Shown here piece by piece: positions 19,653-28,943 of a stretch of DNA of 64,000 bases. Origin of the DNA: VAZQ01 sp963758945. GTDB taxonomy: Bacteria > Pseudomonadota > Alphaproteobacteria > Rhizobiales > Xanthobacteraceae. The position numbers were made by a program, and so were the translations under genes. Below the pieces are notes generated by a model that worked only from the letters and a program-made list of their open reading frames with translations, had not been told where the DNA came from and ran no database searches. Where the stretch lies: the NCBI GenBank assembly GCA_963758945.1, contig CAVWXY010000010.1, positions 186,001 to 250,000 on the forward strand, written 5' to 3'. Within the stretch, counting starts at the first letter, position 1. Each line of letters begins with the position of its first letter.

Positions 19653-20744
19653 TCATGCGTTAAGGGGGGCGTCCGCTCCGGCCAGCTCGCGCATCTGGGT
19701 CACGCGCCGCGGCAGGTTGCTCCCCGCCTCCAGCTCATAGCCGACGGCTCGCAGCGTTCCGTTCGCCGCGCACATCTCCACGGCGATGCGGGTGAAGGGA
19801 TTGAGCACCGGCGGCGTCACCCACGCCAAACGGGCGTGCGCGAAGGAGTGCGGCCAGGTTGAAAGCGCCTCGCGCCGGGCGCGGCTGCGCGCGGCGGCCT
19901 CGTCCGACGAGACGGTAAGCAACAGTGTGGTGCAGACCCGTGCCTCCCACGGCAGGGTGCCGTGCAACCAATCATTGGCGCTCGATGTGTCCTCGGTGCG
20001 GGTGGCGAAAGCGTCCTCGGTTCGCTCGATCACGCAGCGCTCGCCGCGCTCGCATCCGATCAGCGTGAAGATGACCGGACGGGCGACCGGCACGGTCTCC
20101 AGCCGGTGTCTGGCCTCGCCGAAATCGCGGCAGGTCTCGAACACCTCGCGTAGCAGATGGTCGGGCGGGCAGAAGCGGATCGGCCACGCCTGCACCGCGT
20201 TCAGCGCGAGGTCGTAGGGTCGCAGCCACGGCTTGCGCGTCCGGCGCCAGAGCGGAGCCTGGTTGATCACGGCGGCGAAGCGCCCGGGCGCCGAGGCGGT
20301 CAACGCCCCGGCATAGCCGGGCCAGGTGACGTTGACGAATTCCCCCGCGCTGCCGCGCATGCGCGCGATCTCGATATGGCGGCCGAGGCCGGGAAATGGC
20401 CAATCCAGCGTCCGCGCGAGCCAGGGCCCCCCATCCTCGTCGCGAGCGGCGGTGGTGCAGCCCCACTCGTACGAGCTGTTGAGAAACCAGATGCCGGGAA
20501 AGGCGAGGGTCGCGGCAATCGCCTCGACGTCCTTGACGTAGGGCGAGCGCGACCGCCGCAGCCAGCGGCGGGCGAATACGTCCATGGCGGGAAGCAGCGG
20601 CCGAACGGATCGCGGCAACCAGGTCACGCAATCGTCCCGCAACGCGAGCGCGCGAGCGCGGCCCTCGGCGGCGTGGCGCACGGCGCCGCCGTCGCGTACG
20701 TCCACCACGGGAATGGAAACCAGATCGGGCATCGCCGCATTCAT
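19653..20744 (-). CDS. Ntn-hydrolase-like protein (acid-ceramidase/NAAA or C45 type)
   Basis: A 363-residue protein without signal peptide. Around residue 95 it carries SSYEWGCTTAARDEDG followed by GPWLARTLDWPF, the layout seen in N-terminal-nucleophile amidases of the acid ceramidase/NAAA and choloylglycine hydrolase groups, where the Cys of G-C-T-T becomes the new N-terminus after self-cleavage and the Arg of RTLDWPF helps catalysis. A later NQAPLWRRT stretch matches the conserved Asn region. The nucleophile lies well inside the chain, implying a propeptide of about 90 residues. The family call is from motif memory, so the substrate is open. M5 is an alternative start. Confidence 0.6.
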   Translation of the reverse strand: MNAAMPDLVSIPVVDVRDGGAVRHAAEGRARALALRDDCVTWLPRSVRPLLPAMDVFARRWLRRSRSPYVKDVEAIAATLAFPGIWFLNSSYEWGCTTAARDEDGGPWLARTLDWPFPGLGRHIEIARMRGSAGEFVNVTWPGYAGALTASAPGRFAAVINQAPLWRRTRKPWLRPYDLALNAVQAWPIRFCPPDHLLREVFETCRDFGEARHRLETVPVARPVIFTLIGCERGERCVIERTEDAFATRTEDTSSANDWLHGTLPWEARVCTTLLLTVSSDEAAARSRARREALSTWPHSFAHARLAWVTPPVLNPFTRIAVEMCAANGTLRAVGYELEAGSNLPRRVTQMRELAGADAPLNA

Positions 20745-20983
20745 TGCGCCCGACGCTTACGACAGATCACACCTCGAGGCCAGATGCCTGCAGCCGCGAT
20801 GCGAATGGGCTCGGGCCGGCTCGCGTGCGCCAGCTTGCCGTCGCGTGGTGCCACGAGCTCGGCGTGCAGGCGGGGCGCGACCGGGTGACGCGGCGGCGTC
20901 GGAATTGATCGTTGGCCGCGCCCGCGACATTCTTTAAAGTCTTCCGGGGGGTGTCCGTGAATATTTCGCGTGGAGGGGCAAGA

Positions 20984-21361
20984 GTGATCAAGGTGGCAGC
21001 CGGCGTGCTGGGCGTTGTCGCGGTTACAACCCTGGCAACGCTGGTATTCGGCGAGGGAGAAGAAGACTTTCCGCTGGTCGGCACCTACACTGAAAATCAG
21101 GCTTGCAAGGGCAACGGTTCGGACGTCGGCGTGTCGCGCGTGAAGATCACGCCGCGGGACATCAACTCGGTGTTCGGTCTCTGCACGATCCTGAACAAAA
21201 AGCGAGACGGCGCGACCTTCGCGGTCCACGTCGAATGCAAGGGCCCCGGCGGAAGCCAAATGGTGGGCGACGTCAACTTCACCCTGCGCGACGACAAGAC
21301 CATCGATTTCTCGGACCAGGACCAGACCTACAAAGCCGTGCTCTACCGCTGCCCGGATTGA
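20984..21361 (+). CDS. Exported hypothetical protein
   Basis: A protein of about 125 residues starting at a GTG (VIKVAAGVLGVVAVTTLATL) with GGAGGGG five bases upstream. It has one N-terminal hydrophobic segment, then a beta-rich domain with cysteines in YTENQACKGNG, FGLCTILNKKRDG, VHVECKGPGG and YRCPD, probably forming disulfides in the periplasm. No family was recognised. An earlier start in the same frame at 20912 would add an unconvincing leader. Confidence 0.6.
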   Translation: MIKVAAGVLGVVAVTTLATLVFGEGEEDFPLVGTYTENQACKGNGSDVGVSRVKITPRDINSVFGLCTILNKKRDGATFAVHVECKGPGGSQMVGDVNFTLRDDKTIDFSDQDQTYKAVLYRCPD

Positions 21362-21518
21362 GCGCGCAGCGCGATCTTCGCTTCGATCCGAGTGCTCGGT
21401 GATAGCCCATGTCCCGCTCCGCTGGGGTGTTTTTCGCGCGAGCGGGTGGACGGGCGGCGTGTATAATCGCGCCGGCGGCACCGCCACGGCATCGGAGGTC
21501 AAGCATCAGGGTGACGGC

Positions 21519-22289
21519 ATGACGTATGAAGGTATGCTTGCGGAGACGGTCGCCTTTCGCGGCCACAAGGGCGACATCGGAGAAGCCTATTACGCGCGCC
21601 CACTCGGCGGCGGGCCATGGCCCGGCGTGGTCCTCATCCATCATATGCCCGGCTGGGACGAATGGATCAAAGAGGCAACGCGCAAGCTCGCCCATCACGG
21701 ATTGGCGACCATTTCCCCTCACCTTTACTTTCGCGAAGGGCCGGGCAGTCCCGACGACGTCGGCGCGCGCGTGCGCGCGGCCGGCGGTGTCGCGGACGAG
21801 CAGGTGATGGGCGACGTCGCCGGCGCCATGGAATTTCTGCGCGCGCAGCCCTATGCCACCGGCAAAGTCGGCGTGATCGGCTTCTGCTCGGGCGGGCGCC
21901 ACACTTATCTGGCGGCCTGCTCGCTTGCCGGCATCGATGCGGCAGTCGATTGCTGGGGCGGCAATGTCATCGTCGATGACCCCAAAAACCTCAACGCCAA
22001 GCGGCCGGTAGCGCCGATAGATCTCACGGAGAAGATCCGCTGTCCCCTGCTTGGCCTGTTCGGCAACGACGACGAGAACCCCAACCGCGATCAGGTAAAC
22101 CGGACCGAAGCGCTCCTCAAGAAACTCGGCAAGAGCTACGAGTTCCACCGCTACGACGGCGCCGGCCACGCCTTCTTCAACGCCTCGCGTCCCGCCTATC
22201 GGGCGGAGCAGGCGCTCGACGGCTGGAGCAAGGTGTTCGCGTTCTTCCACAAGCATCTCGCCGCGCCGGCAACTGCCCGCGCCGCCTGA
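21519..22289 (+). CDS. Dienelactone hydrolase family protein
   Basis: A 256-residue alpha/beta hydrolase. It opens MTYEGMLAETVAFRGHKGDI and contains PWPGVVLIHHMPGWDEWI, the nucleophile elbow VGVIGFCSGGRHTYLAACSL with catalytic Cys, an acid in FGNDDENPNRDQ and the His of YDGAGHAFFNASRPAYRAEQ. This is the Cys-Asp-His triad of dienelactone hydrolases, which open lactones in chlorocatechol-type pathways or act on related esters. An in-frame upstream extension to 21399 lacks conserved features. The DUF6295 and TauD genes follow in the same direction and may be cotranscribed. Confidence 0.88.
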   Translation: MTYEGMLAETVAFRGHKGDIGEAYYARPLGGGPWPGVVLIHHMPGWDEWIKEATRKLAHHGLATISPHLYFREGPGSPDDVGARVRAAGGVADEQVMGDVAGAMEFLRAQPYATGKVGVIGFCSGGRHTYLAACSLAGIDAAVDCWGGNVIVDDPKNLNAKRPVAPIDLTEKIRCPLLGLFGNDDENPNRDQVNRTEALLKKLGKSYEFHRYDGAGHAFFNASRPAYRAEQALDGWSKVFAFFHKHLAAPATARAA

Positions 22290-22332
22290 ACCAGGTTCCT
22301 GTTTTGCGCATGTTCTCTCGGAGGCAATCATC

Positions 22333-22654
22333 ATGTGCTCTTACATCGTCGAGAAGGCCAAGCTCTTCGGCAGCGCCAAGGGTCCCAACGGCTGGATGCG
22401 GATCGACACCGCCAACGTCTACTACGATCACCCCTTCCATGCGCCGCTCGACCACGCGCTCGGTATCGACTTCATCAACGAGGCGACAGGCGGGCGCGAG
22501 CGCGTCGCGGTGGAATTGAGCGCGGAAGTCCGCGCGCGAGCTGGTTCAGAAAATCCTCGCCGCCCTGGACAGCGGCGAGATCGCGCACCGCGCGACGGTT
22601 CACCACGGGCACGCGGCGGCGGCAGCGCCGACCGTCGCGGAGGCCGCATCATGA
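22333..22654 (+). pseudogene. DUF6295-like gene with a single-base insertion
   Basis: Starts MCSYIVEKAKLFGSAKGPNG after GGAGGCAATCATC and keeps the family pattern (NVYYDHPFHAPLDHALGIDF, GRERVAVELSAE). At the GAAG around 22525-22528 one extra base breaks the frame. Skipping it restores SARELVQKILAALDSGEIAH and an Ala-rich tail with a TGA at 22652-22654 that overlaps the next ATG as ATGA. With the extra base, the frame instead runs in phase into the dioxygenase gene and mimics a fusion protein. The function of the family is unknown. Confidence 0.75.
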
Positions 22655-23514
22655 GCGTCATCACTCGGACGAAGCTGGAGATCGCTCCGCTGACGAGTCA
22701 CATCGGGGCCGAAATTCGCGGGCTCGACCTGCGCGAACGGCCCGATGACGAGACCGTACGTGCCATCTACCAAGCCTGGCTCGATCATCTCGTCATCGTC
22801 TTTCCCGGCCAGAACCTGTCGCAGGAGGATCTGATCCGCGTCACCGGTTATTTCGGCGAGCTCGGTGAGATATCCCGCCCGGCCAAATATTTCCCCAAGG
22901 GCTATTCCCGCCTGCTGCCCGGCATCATGCTGATCTCCAACATCCGCGAGAACGGCGAGCCGATCGGCGCGCTGCCGGACGGCGAGATGATGTTCCATCA
23001 CGACATGATCCACGCCGAAGTGCCGAGCAAGGCGACACTGCTCTACTCCGTCGAGATTCCGTCCGCCGGCGGCAACACGCTGTTCGCGAGCGGCTATGCC
23101 GCCTACGACACGCTCGATCCATCGGTCCGCGGCCGGCTCGAGGGCCGCAATGCCATGCACCATTACAACTACGGATCGACGCAGCGAGGCGACAGCCGCG
23201 GCACGGTCGCCTTCGCCGAGTGCACGCATCCGGTGTTTCGCACCCACGAGGACACCGGTCGCAAGGCGGTCTACGTCAACCGGCTGATGACCGTCGGCAT
23301 CGTCGACATGCCGCCGGCCGAGAGCGAGCCGCTGCTCGCGGCCGTGTTCGACCACGCCGAGAAACGGGATTTCGTCTACGAGCACGTCTGGCGCGTGGGC
23401 GATCTGCTCTTGTGGGACAACCGCTGCTCGTCGCACGCGCGCACCGATTTCCCCTCGAGCGAGCGCCGGTTGATGCTGCGCACCACCGTCAAGGGGACGG
23501 TGCGGCCCTATTGA
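22651..23514 (+). CDS. TauD/TfdA family Fe(II)/2-oxoglutarate dioxygenase
   Basis: A 287-residue non-haem iron dioxygenase starting MSVITRTKLEIAPLTSHIGA. The facial triad is visible as H-x-D in EMMFHHDMIHAEVPSK and the distal His in WDNRCSSHARTDFP. The 2-oxoglutarate-binding Arg is in RRLMLRTTVKG. The N-terminal GAEIRGLDLRERPDDETV is the usual TauD opening. The family cleaves taurine, 2,4-D-like ethers or similar substrates oxidatively. The start overlaps the upstream stop in an ATGA arrangement, suggesting translational coupling. The apparent in-frame continuation from 22333 is explained by the upstream frameshift. Confidence 0.9.
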   Translation: MSVITRTKLEIAPLTSHIGAEIRGLDLRERPDDETVRAIYQAWLDHLVIVFPGQNLSQEDLIRVTGYFGELGEISRPAKYFPKGYSRLLPGIMLISNIRENGEPIGALPDGEMMFHHDMIHAEVPSKATLLYSVEIPSAGGNTLFASGYAAYDTLDPSVRGRLEGRNAMHHYNYGSTQRGDSRGTVAFAECTHPVFRTHEDTGRKAVYVNRLMTVGIVDMPPAESEPLLAAVFDHAEKRDFVYEHVWRVGDLLLWDNRCSSHARTDFPSSERRLMLRTTVKGTVRPY

Positions 23515-23597
23515 GAGTCCCGCCTCGCGGTCGCGGCGCGGCCGCGATCCGGATCACGCGCCTGTCGTCGCAACGCGGTTGAGTGCCCGGAGGATGA

Positions 23598-24570
23598 ATG
23601 ATCGGCTTGTTCGCACGGGGTGCCTGCATGCTTGCCGGCGCACTGGCCGCGACCTCGCCGGCCGCCGCGCAGCACTATCCGAGAAGGCCGATCGAGCTCG
23701 TCGTTCCGTTCGTCGTCGGCGGCACCACCGACAACATCGCCCGGCTCATGGCGCAGCGCTTCGGCGAGACCTGGGGCCAGACGGTGGTTGTCAACAATCG
23801 CCCGGGCGGCGGCAGCACGATCGGGACCAACATCGTCGCCAAGGCGGCGCCGGACGGTTACACCCTCCTCGTCACCACCATTGCTTTCGCGATCACCGCC
23901 GGCCTGCAGAAGCTGCCTTATGATCCGGTCAACGACTTCGCGCCGATCACGGAGCTCGCCTCGCTTCCGTTGATGCTGGTCGTGCATGACTTCGCTGCCG
24001 GCGACGAACCTGAAGGAGTTCATCGCGCTAGCGAAAGCGAGGCCGCAGGCATTGGACTACGCCTCCTCGGGAGCGGGCACCTCGCCGCATCTCGCTGCCG
24101 AAATGTTCAAGTCCGCCGCCGGCGTTGATCTCGTCCACGTCCCGTACAAGGGCAATGCCGAGGCCATGAACGCGCTCTTGGGCGCCCACGTGAAGATCTA
24201 CTTCGCGCTGGTGCCGGCGGCACTGCAGCACGTCCGGGCCGGCACCTTGCGCGCGCTCGCGGTCACCACCGAGACCCGGTTGCCTTATCTTCCCGACGTG
24301 CCGACCATCGCCGAGCAGGGCTTTCCGGGCTACGAGATCAGCTCCTGGCAGGGCGCCTTCGCTCCGGCTGGCACGCCGAGAGACGTGGTCGCCAAGATCA
24401 ATGCCGAGCTCGTCCGCATGCTGGGCGAGTCCGCGATTCGCGCGCGCATGTCGCGCGAAGGCGCCGACCCGGTGGGAAGCACGCCGGATGCCTTCGCGCA
24501 GCGCGTGAGGGACGAGATCATCAAGTGGGGCAAGGTGATCAGGGCCGCGGGAATCCAGACATCGAATTAG
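23598..24570 (+). pseudogene. Bug/TctC solute receptor gene with a one-base insertion
   Basis: The first part, MIGLFARGACMLAGALAATS with signal peptide, then RPIELVVPFVVGGTTDNIAR and RPGGGSTIGTNIVAKAAPDG, is typical of Bug receptors. After PLMLVVHD the frame breaks at an extra T (23991-23992) and resumes as SLPATNLKEFIALAKARPQ, LDYASSGAGTSPHLAAEMFK through VPTIAEQGFPGYEISSWQGA to GKVIRAAGIQTSN. GGAGGATGA precedes the start. Apart from the one base the gene is complete at about 323 codons. No TctA/TctB membrane components are nearby. Its stop overlaps that of the convergent MFS gene by a few bases. Confidence 0.82.
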
Positions 24571-25760
24571 ATTCGGTGCTCGTTCCGCCGATGCGTCGCC
24601 CACAGAATTGCTACCAGCACCGTATTTGCGGCGGCGAATCCGGTCAGCGTCGCCACGGTGGCAATCGCCCCGGAATGCTCGACCATGAGCGCGCCCGCCG
24701 AAGGCGCCAGCGCCTGCACGATCAGGCTCGGCAACGCCAGCCGTCCCATGAGGCTGGCGTAGCGGTCCGGACCGAACAGCGCCAGCGGCAGCGTACCGCG
24801 TGCGATCCACATGATGCCGTAACCGGCAGCATAGATCACGACCGCAATGGAGAGGATGGGAAGGGCCGCAAGCAGGAGAGCGAGCCCGCCCGCCATCAAC
24901 GCGCAGGCTGCGACCAGGGTCCAGATCGGATGGTAGCGCTCGCCGAAAATGCGCTCGATCGCGCGCGCACCGACCTGTGCCGGGCCGAACAGCGTGCCGA
25001 GCGCCACCGCCTCGCCGAACGAGGCCCCGCTTGCCTGCAGGAAGATCAAGAGATGCACCACCACGATCGATCCGATGCCGGCGGAGATGGTCAACACCAG
25101 CGCAAGCAATACGAACGTCAGGGCTTCGTGCGGCGGTGCGCCCGCGCGCGGCAGCCCGGTTGCCGCGATCCCCGCGAGAGCTTGGCGCGGCGGCAGCGCC
25201 GACAATTTCGGCATCACCGCCATCTGCAGCGGCAACGCCACGACAAGATGCAGAGCGGCATAGACGAAGCAGGCTCCACGCCAGCCGACCGTCTCGGCCA
25301 GAAACGCGCTCAGCGGCCAGCATACCGTGCTGGCGAAACCGCCGAACAGCGTGAGGTTGGTGATCGGCCTGCGCGCCTCCTTGCCGTAAAGCTTGCCGAG
25401 TGCCGCGAACACCGCATCGTAGAGACCGGTTCCCATCCCGGCACCGAGCACGACCCAGGCCATGAGATAGGCCGGCAGCGCCGGAGCCAGCCCGACGCCG
25501 GCGAGGCCGGCCGCGTAAAGCAACGAGCTCATCGCGAGCACCGGCCGGCCGCCCTTGCGATCGATGATGGAGCCCACCCGCGGTGCAATCAGCCCGGCGA
25601 CGAGGAGCCCGATGGAGACGCCGCCGATGATCCAGCCCAGCGACCAGCCGGTTTCCGCGACGATCGGCTCGGCCAGCACGGCGGGAAAATAGAACGAACT
25701 GCCCCACCCCAGGATCTGAGCGACGCCGAGCGCGGAGACGACGACCGCCGGCGATCTCAT
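24567..25760 (-). CDS. Major facilitator superfamily transporter
   Basis: A 397-residue membrane protein with about twelve hydrophobic helices. It starts MRSPAVVVSALGVAQILGWG and carries the MFS motif-A-like loop RVGSIIDRKGGRPVLAMSS between helices 2 and 3 plus a pseudo-symmetric second half. The substrate is unknown. The ATG at 25760 overlaps the stop of the upstream HAD gene (ATGA), so it is the last gene of a ModA-like/HAD/MFS operon on the minus strand and is probably translationally coupled. Confidence 0.88.
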   Translation of the reverse strand: MRSPAVVVSALGVAQILGWGSSFYFPAVLAEPIVAETGWSLGWIIGGVSIGLLVAGLIAPRVGSIIDRKGGRPVLAMSSLLYAAGLAGVGLAPALPAYLMAWVVLGAGMGTGLYDAVFAALGKLYGKEARRPITNLTLFGGFASTVCWPLSAFLAETVGWRGACFVYAALHLVVALPLQMAVMPKLSALPPRQALAGIAATGLPRAGAPPHEALTFVLLALVLTISAGIGSIVVVHLLIFLQASGASFGEAVALGTLFGPAQVGARAIERIFGERYHPIWTLVAACALMAGGLALLLAALPILSIAVVIYAAGYGIMWIARGTLPLALFGPDRYASLMGRLALPSLIVQALAPSAGALMVEHSGAIATVATLTGFAAANTVLVAILWATHRRNEHRI

Positions 25761-26458
25761 GCGCCGAGCTGGGCGGCCAGATCTTCCAGGCTCTTCGCCG
25801 CAATATCCACCGCCGCTTTCGGAGCGGCCTCGCCGGTGCCCGGCCCGCGCTCGTTCGGGCGCGCGATGTGCGCCGTGCGCAACCCACATTTGGCAGCGGC
25901 GACGAGATCCCTGGTGTGGGCCGCGACCATCATGCAGTCGGCGGGCAGCAGATCGAGCGCCGCGCAGGCGGCGAGATAGACGCGCGGCTTGGGCTTGTAG
26001 TCGCCGGCGGTTTCCGCCCCCAGGATCGCGTCCCAGGGAAAATCATTGCGGCGCGCGAGATCGACCATCAGCGAAATGTTGCCGTTCGACACCGGCGCGA
26101 GCAGGCAGCGCCGTCGCAGGCGCGCGAGGCCGGGCGCCGCGTCCGGCCATCCGTCGAGCCGGTGCCATGCCAGGTTCAACTCGCGCGCGACGTCTTCCGA
26201 AAGATTGGAAATGCCGAACCGCGGCAGGATACGGTCGAGATTGTGCCGGTGCAGCACGTCGAGCTTGCAGAATGGAATACGGCCGGCGCGCACCTCTTCC
26301 ATTGCGGGCTGGTATTGGTCGCGCCACGCATCGGCGAAGGCCAACCAGTCGAGCCTGTGACCGCTGGGCGCAAGAGCGGTTTCGGCTTCGCGCGCGACGC
26401 CCCCGCGCCAGTCGACCAACGTGCCGAAGACATCGAAGAACAGCGCCGTGACGATCAT
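25757..26458 (-). CDS. HAD hydrolase, haloacid dehalogenase type II-like
   Basis: A 233-residue HAD enzyme. Motif I with the nucleophile Asp is LFFDVFGTLVDWRGG at residues 6-20. Motif II Ser/Asn is LLAPVSNGNISLMVDLARR. Motif III Lys is in AGDYKPKPRVYLAACAALDL. Motif IV follows as MMVAAHTRDLVAAAKCGL. The FDVFGTLVDWR opening is typical of (S)-2-haloacid dehalogenases, though many such proteins hydrolyse phosphate esters. It sits between the ModA-like gene (19 bases upstream) and the MFS gene (4-base overlap). Confidence 0.88.
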   Translation of the reverse strand: MIVTALFFDVFGTLVDWRGGVAREAETALAPSGHRLDWLAFADAWRDQYQPAMEEVRAGRIPFCKLDVLHRHNLDRILPRFGISNLSEDVARELNLAWHRLDGWPDAAPGLARLRRRCLLAPVSNGNISLMVDLARRNDFPWDAILGAETAGDYKPKPRVYLAACAALDLLPADCMMVAAHTRDLVAAAKCGLRTAHIARPNERGPGTGEAAPKAAVDIAAKSLEDLAAQLGA

Positions 26459-26477
26459 GGCGTGCTCCGAGTGCCCG

Positions 26478-27245
26478 TCAGGATCCGGCCGGTGCCATGC
26501 CTCTCGACTTGAGCACATCGGCCGCGGCAGGACCCGAGAGCGCCGCGATGAGCGCCTTGGCCGCGTCGGCAGCCCTGGCATTGGCGCCGATGCCGGCCGC
26601 GTAGACGGTGTAGTTCTGGATTTCCGCTGGCAGCGGTCCGACCAGCACGACCCCTTTCACCGGCAGGATTTCGCTGATCTGGTGAATACCGAGCTCGGCC
26701 TCGCCTCTGGCGATGTGCTCCGCCACCGCGCCGCCCGGGATCAATTTGGCCTTGGGCCTCACCTCGGCGGCGAGCCCGAGCCTGTCGAGCAGGCCGGCGA
26801 CGTAGATGCCGCTCGAGCCCCCGGCCGCGGGATCGATATAGGCGACCGACCGGGCCGCGAGCAGCGCGCGCTTGAACGCCTCGACCGAGCTGATGTCCGG
26901 CTTCGGCGTGCCGTCCCTGACCACGACCCCGACCCCGACGCGCGCGAGATTCACCCGGCTGCCAGCGGCGAACTTCCCCTTGTCGGCAAGGTTGTTGACC
27001 GCCGCTGGCGTGAGCACAGCGAGGTCGAAGGCCTCGCCGCCCTCAATTCGCTTCGTCAGCGCGCCGACCGTGGCGTTGTCGAGCGTCACCTTATGGCCGG
27101 TCTGCTTCTCGAAATCGGGAATGAGCGCCAGCAGGACCTGCTTGAAGGCTCCGGCGGTCAACACCTTGATCTCCGCCGCTGCTGCGCCGCGCGGCGCACC
27201 CGCGGCGATCAGCGCCATCGCAACGCCCAGCAACGTCACCCGCAT
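26478..27245 (-). CDS. ModA-like periplasmic substrate-binding protein
   Basis: A 255-residue exported protein with signal peptide MRVTLLGVAMALIAAGAPRG and a strong GAGGGAGGACGAG ribosome binding site. The mature part EIKVLTAGAFKQVLLALIPD...FEKQTGHKVTLDNATVG is the type II binding-protein fold of the ModA group. LGIHQISEILPVKGVVLVGP near the C-terminus is the usual late motif. ModA binds molybdate, but many stand-alone relatives bind other ligands. No ModB/ModC is present, and the operon partners are a HAD hydrolase and an MFS carrier, so molybdate specificity is not claimed. Confidence 0.8.
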   Translation of the reverse strand: MRVTLLGVAMALIAAGAPRGAAAAEIKVLTAGAFKQVLLALIPDFEKQTGHKVTLDNATVGALTKRIEGGEAFDLAVLTPAAVNNLADKGKFAAGSRVNLARVGVGVVVRDGTPKPDISSVEAFKRALLAARSVAYIDPAAGGSSGIYVAGLLDRLGLAAEVRPKAKLIPGGAVAEHIARGEAELGIHQISEILPVKGVVLVGPLPAEIQNYTVYAAGIGANARAADAAKALIAALSGPAAADVLKSRGMAPAGS

Positions 27246-27629
27246 CTCGTCCTCCCTCGATTTGCGACCCATCTTACAGCAAGTGCCGGCAAGGCGATCA
27301 TTTTGCCCCGCTTGCAAGAAGGCGCGCATGGCAGCCTGCAAACCTCCAAGAATGTGCTGGTGCCGGCCTACCGCGGCGCCGTCGGCCTAATTCCGCCGCG
27401 CAATGGTGCAATGCAATATTCTTGGATGTGTGCTCTGCAGGCGTGTGGTTTATAATTCCAAATCAAGGGGTTGATTCGCCCGGCATGACGGGCGGGGCGG
27501 CCTGTCGAACTGACTGAGTCACGAGACCGCGTGCAGGTCGTGGTACCTGCAACCGGCGCAACCGGAAGCCAAGGAGAGTGCGTACTGTAGATTGATCGCC
27601 GCGCCGGGACAACGAAAGGGAATATACCC
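27246..27629. other. Intergenic, no gene recognised
   Basis: Divergent upstream region between the ModA-like gene and the small secreted protein. It contains an A+T-richer patch around 27410-27470. I found no convincing coding frame; promoters for both flanking genes presumably lie here. Confidence 0.4.
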
Positions 27630-27974
27630 ATGTTCCGAAGCCTTGCCCGGCTCGCGCTCGCCTTTGCCATGCTCGCGGTCGTCGTTCCGAATACCTCAGC
27701 CCACGACAGCTGGATTTCGCGCGGCGGCCACCGCAACGCGGCCGGCGAATGGTGTTGCGGGGAAGGCGATTGCTTCGTGGTCCCGAAGGAACAGATCATG
27801 ATGACCGGCGAGGGTTACGTGATCATCCACGGTCCGCTCGCCGGCGTCGGTCCTCAGCAATACGAGGCCATTCCGTTCAGCGAAGCCCAGCCATCGCCCG
27901 ACGGTGAATTCTGGCGCTGCAAGCGTCCGGACGGTTCGCGCCGGTGCTTCTTCGCGCCGCCGCCATCCACCTGA
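27630..27974 (+). CDS. Small secreted Cys/Trp-rich protein
   Basis: A 114-residue exported protein: signal peptide MFRSLARLALAFAMLAVVVP cleaved near TSA-HDSW, then HDSWISRGGHRNAAGEWCCG, EGDCFVVPKEQ and near the end SPDGEFWRCKRPDGSRRCFF. The H-D-S-W-I-S opening and the F/Y-W-R-C-K-R-P-D-G-S-x-R-C-F-F-A-P-P-P ending are features I recall from Rhizobiales hypothetical proteins of similar size. Four or five cysteines suggest a disulfide-stabilised periplasmic fold. The function is unknown. Confidence 0.75.
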   Translation: MFRSLARLALAFAMLAVVVPNTSAHDSWISRGGHRNAAGEWCCGEGDCFVVPKEQIMMTGEGYVIIHGPLAGVGPQQYEAIPFSEAQPSPDGEFWRCKRPDGSRRCFFAPPPST

Positions 27975-28287
27975 CGGGTCGGCCACCGCTCCTGAGCGGG
28001 GCCGGTAAGGTTGCGCCTGGCGGGAATGCCCGGCGCCATTTTTTTGCACGGAACCGCCTCTCCCCCGCGGGGGCTTTGACCCTGCAAGGCACGCGGCGGC
28101 GCGAGCGTCCTGCACAAGCCGTGGCAACGCGTCGTATTCGTTCTCAGCTCCGCCGCGCCCATTGATCTGCCCGTGTTGCTCATATTGGTCTGGTACTTAC
28201 GGCGCGACGTTGGCGCGACGCGCTCAGGAACATTCGCTTCCGGCTTCCCGTTACGTCAACGGCTGCGGGGCCACAATGGAGGCGAAG
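27975..28287. other. Intergenic with possible terminator
   Basis: After the small secreted protein, GGCGGGAATGCCCGGCGCC precedes a run of seven Ts (about 28036-28047). This imperfect stem plus T-run could be a rho-independent terminator. The rest holds nothing recognised. Confidence 0.4.
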
Positions 28288-28851
28288 ATGAAGATATCCG
28301 GCAAACGCGTAGCGATCCTTGCAACCCACGGCTTCGAGCAGGCCGAACTCGAGGTTCCGCTGAAGAAGCTGAGGGACGCGGGCGCCACCGTCCACGTCGT
28401 GTCGCCCGAGAAGGGCGAGATCAAGGGTTGGGAAGTGAAGGACTGGGGTCGTCCGGTCAAGGTCGACCGCAATCTCGCCGAGGTGTCGGCCACCAACTAC
28501 GACGCCATCGTGCTGCCCGGCGGGCAGATCAATCCCGACCTGCTGCGCATCAACGACAAGGCACTGCAATTCATCCGCGCGTTCTTCGATCAGAAAAAAG
28601 TGGTGGCGGCGATTTGTCATGCGCCCTGGTTGCTGATCGAGACCGGCACCATCAAGGGCCGCAAGGCCACCTCGTACCGCTCGATCAAGACCGACGTGAT
28701 CAATGCCGGCGCCAAGTGGGAGGATGCTCCGGTCGTGACCGACCAAGGCATCATAACCTCGCGCCAGCCCAGTGATCTCGACGCCTTCTGTGCGAAGGTC
28801 ATCGAAGAGATCGCCGAAGGCCGCCACGCCCAGCGCCACGCCGCGGCATAG
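28288..28851 (+). CDS. DJ-1/PfpI family protein (type 1 glutamine amidotransferase-like)
   Basis: A 187-residue cytosolic protein starting MKISGKRVAILATHGFEQAE; the ATG at 28288 is preferred because GGAGG lies 5 bases before it. The nucleophile-elbow cysteine is in VVAAICHAPWLLIETG, and the family Glu in FEQAELEVPLKKLRDAG activates it. YDAIVLPGGQINPDLLR is the other typical stretch. PfpI/YhbO-like members act as stress proteins, proposed deglycases or chaperones. The gene reads toward ruvX, 92 bases downstream. Confidence 0.9.
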   Translation: MKISGKRVAILATHGFEQAELEVPLKKLRDAGATVHVVSPEKGEIKGWEVKDWGRPVKVDRNLAEVSATNYDAIVLPGGQINPDLLRINDKALQFIRAFFDQKKVVAAICHAPWLLIETGTIKGRKATSYRSIKTDVINAGAKWEDAPVVTDQGIITSRQPSDLDAFCAKVIEEIAEGRHAQRHAAA

Positions 28852-28943
28852 CTATGCCCCGCACCCAGCGGCGCGCCGCCGCACGTCCGGCGGCTCGCGG
28901 ACGCGAGGTGGCCGCCGTAGGTGGCGCGTGATACCCAGGGTCG

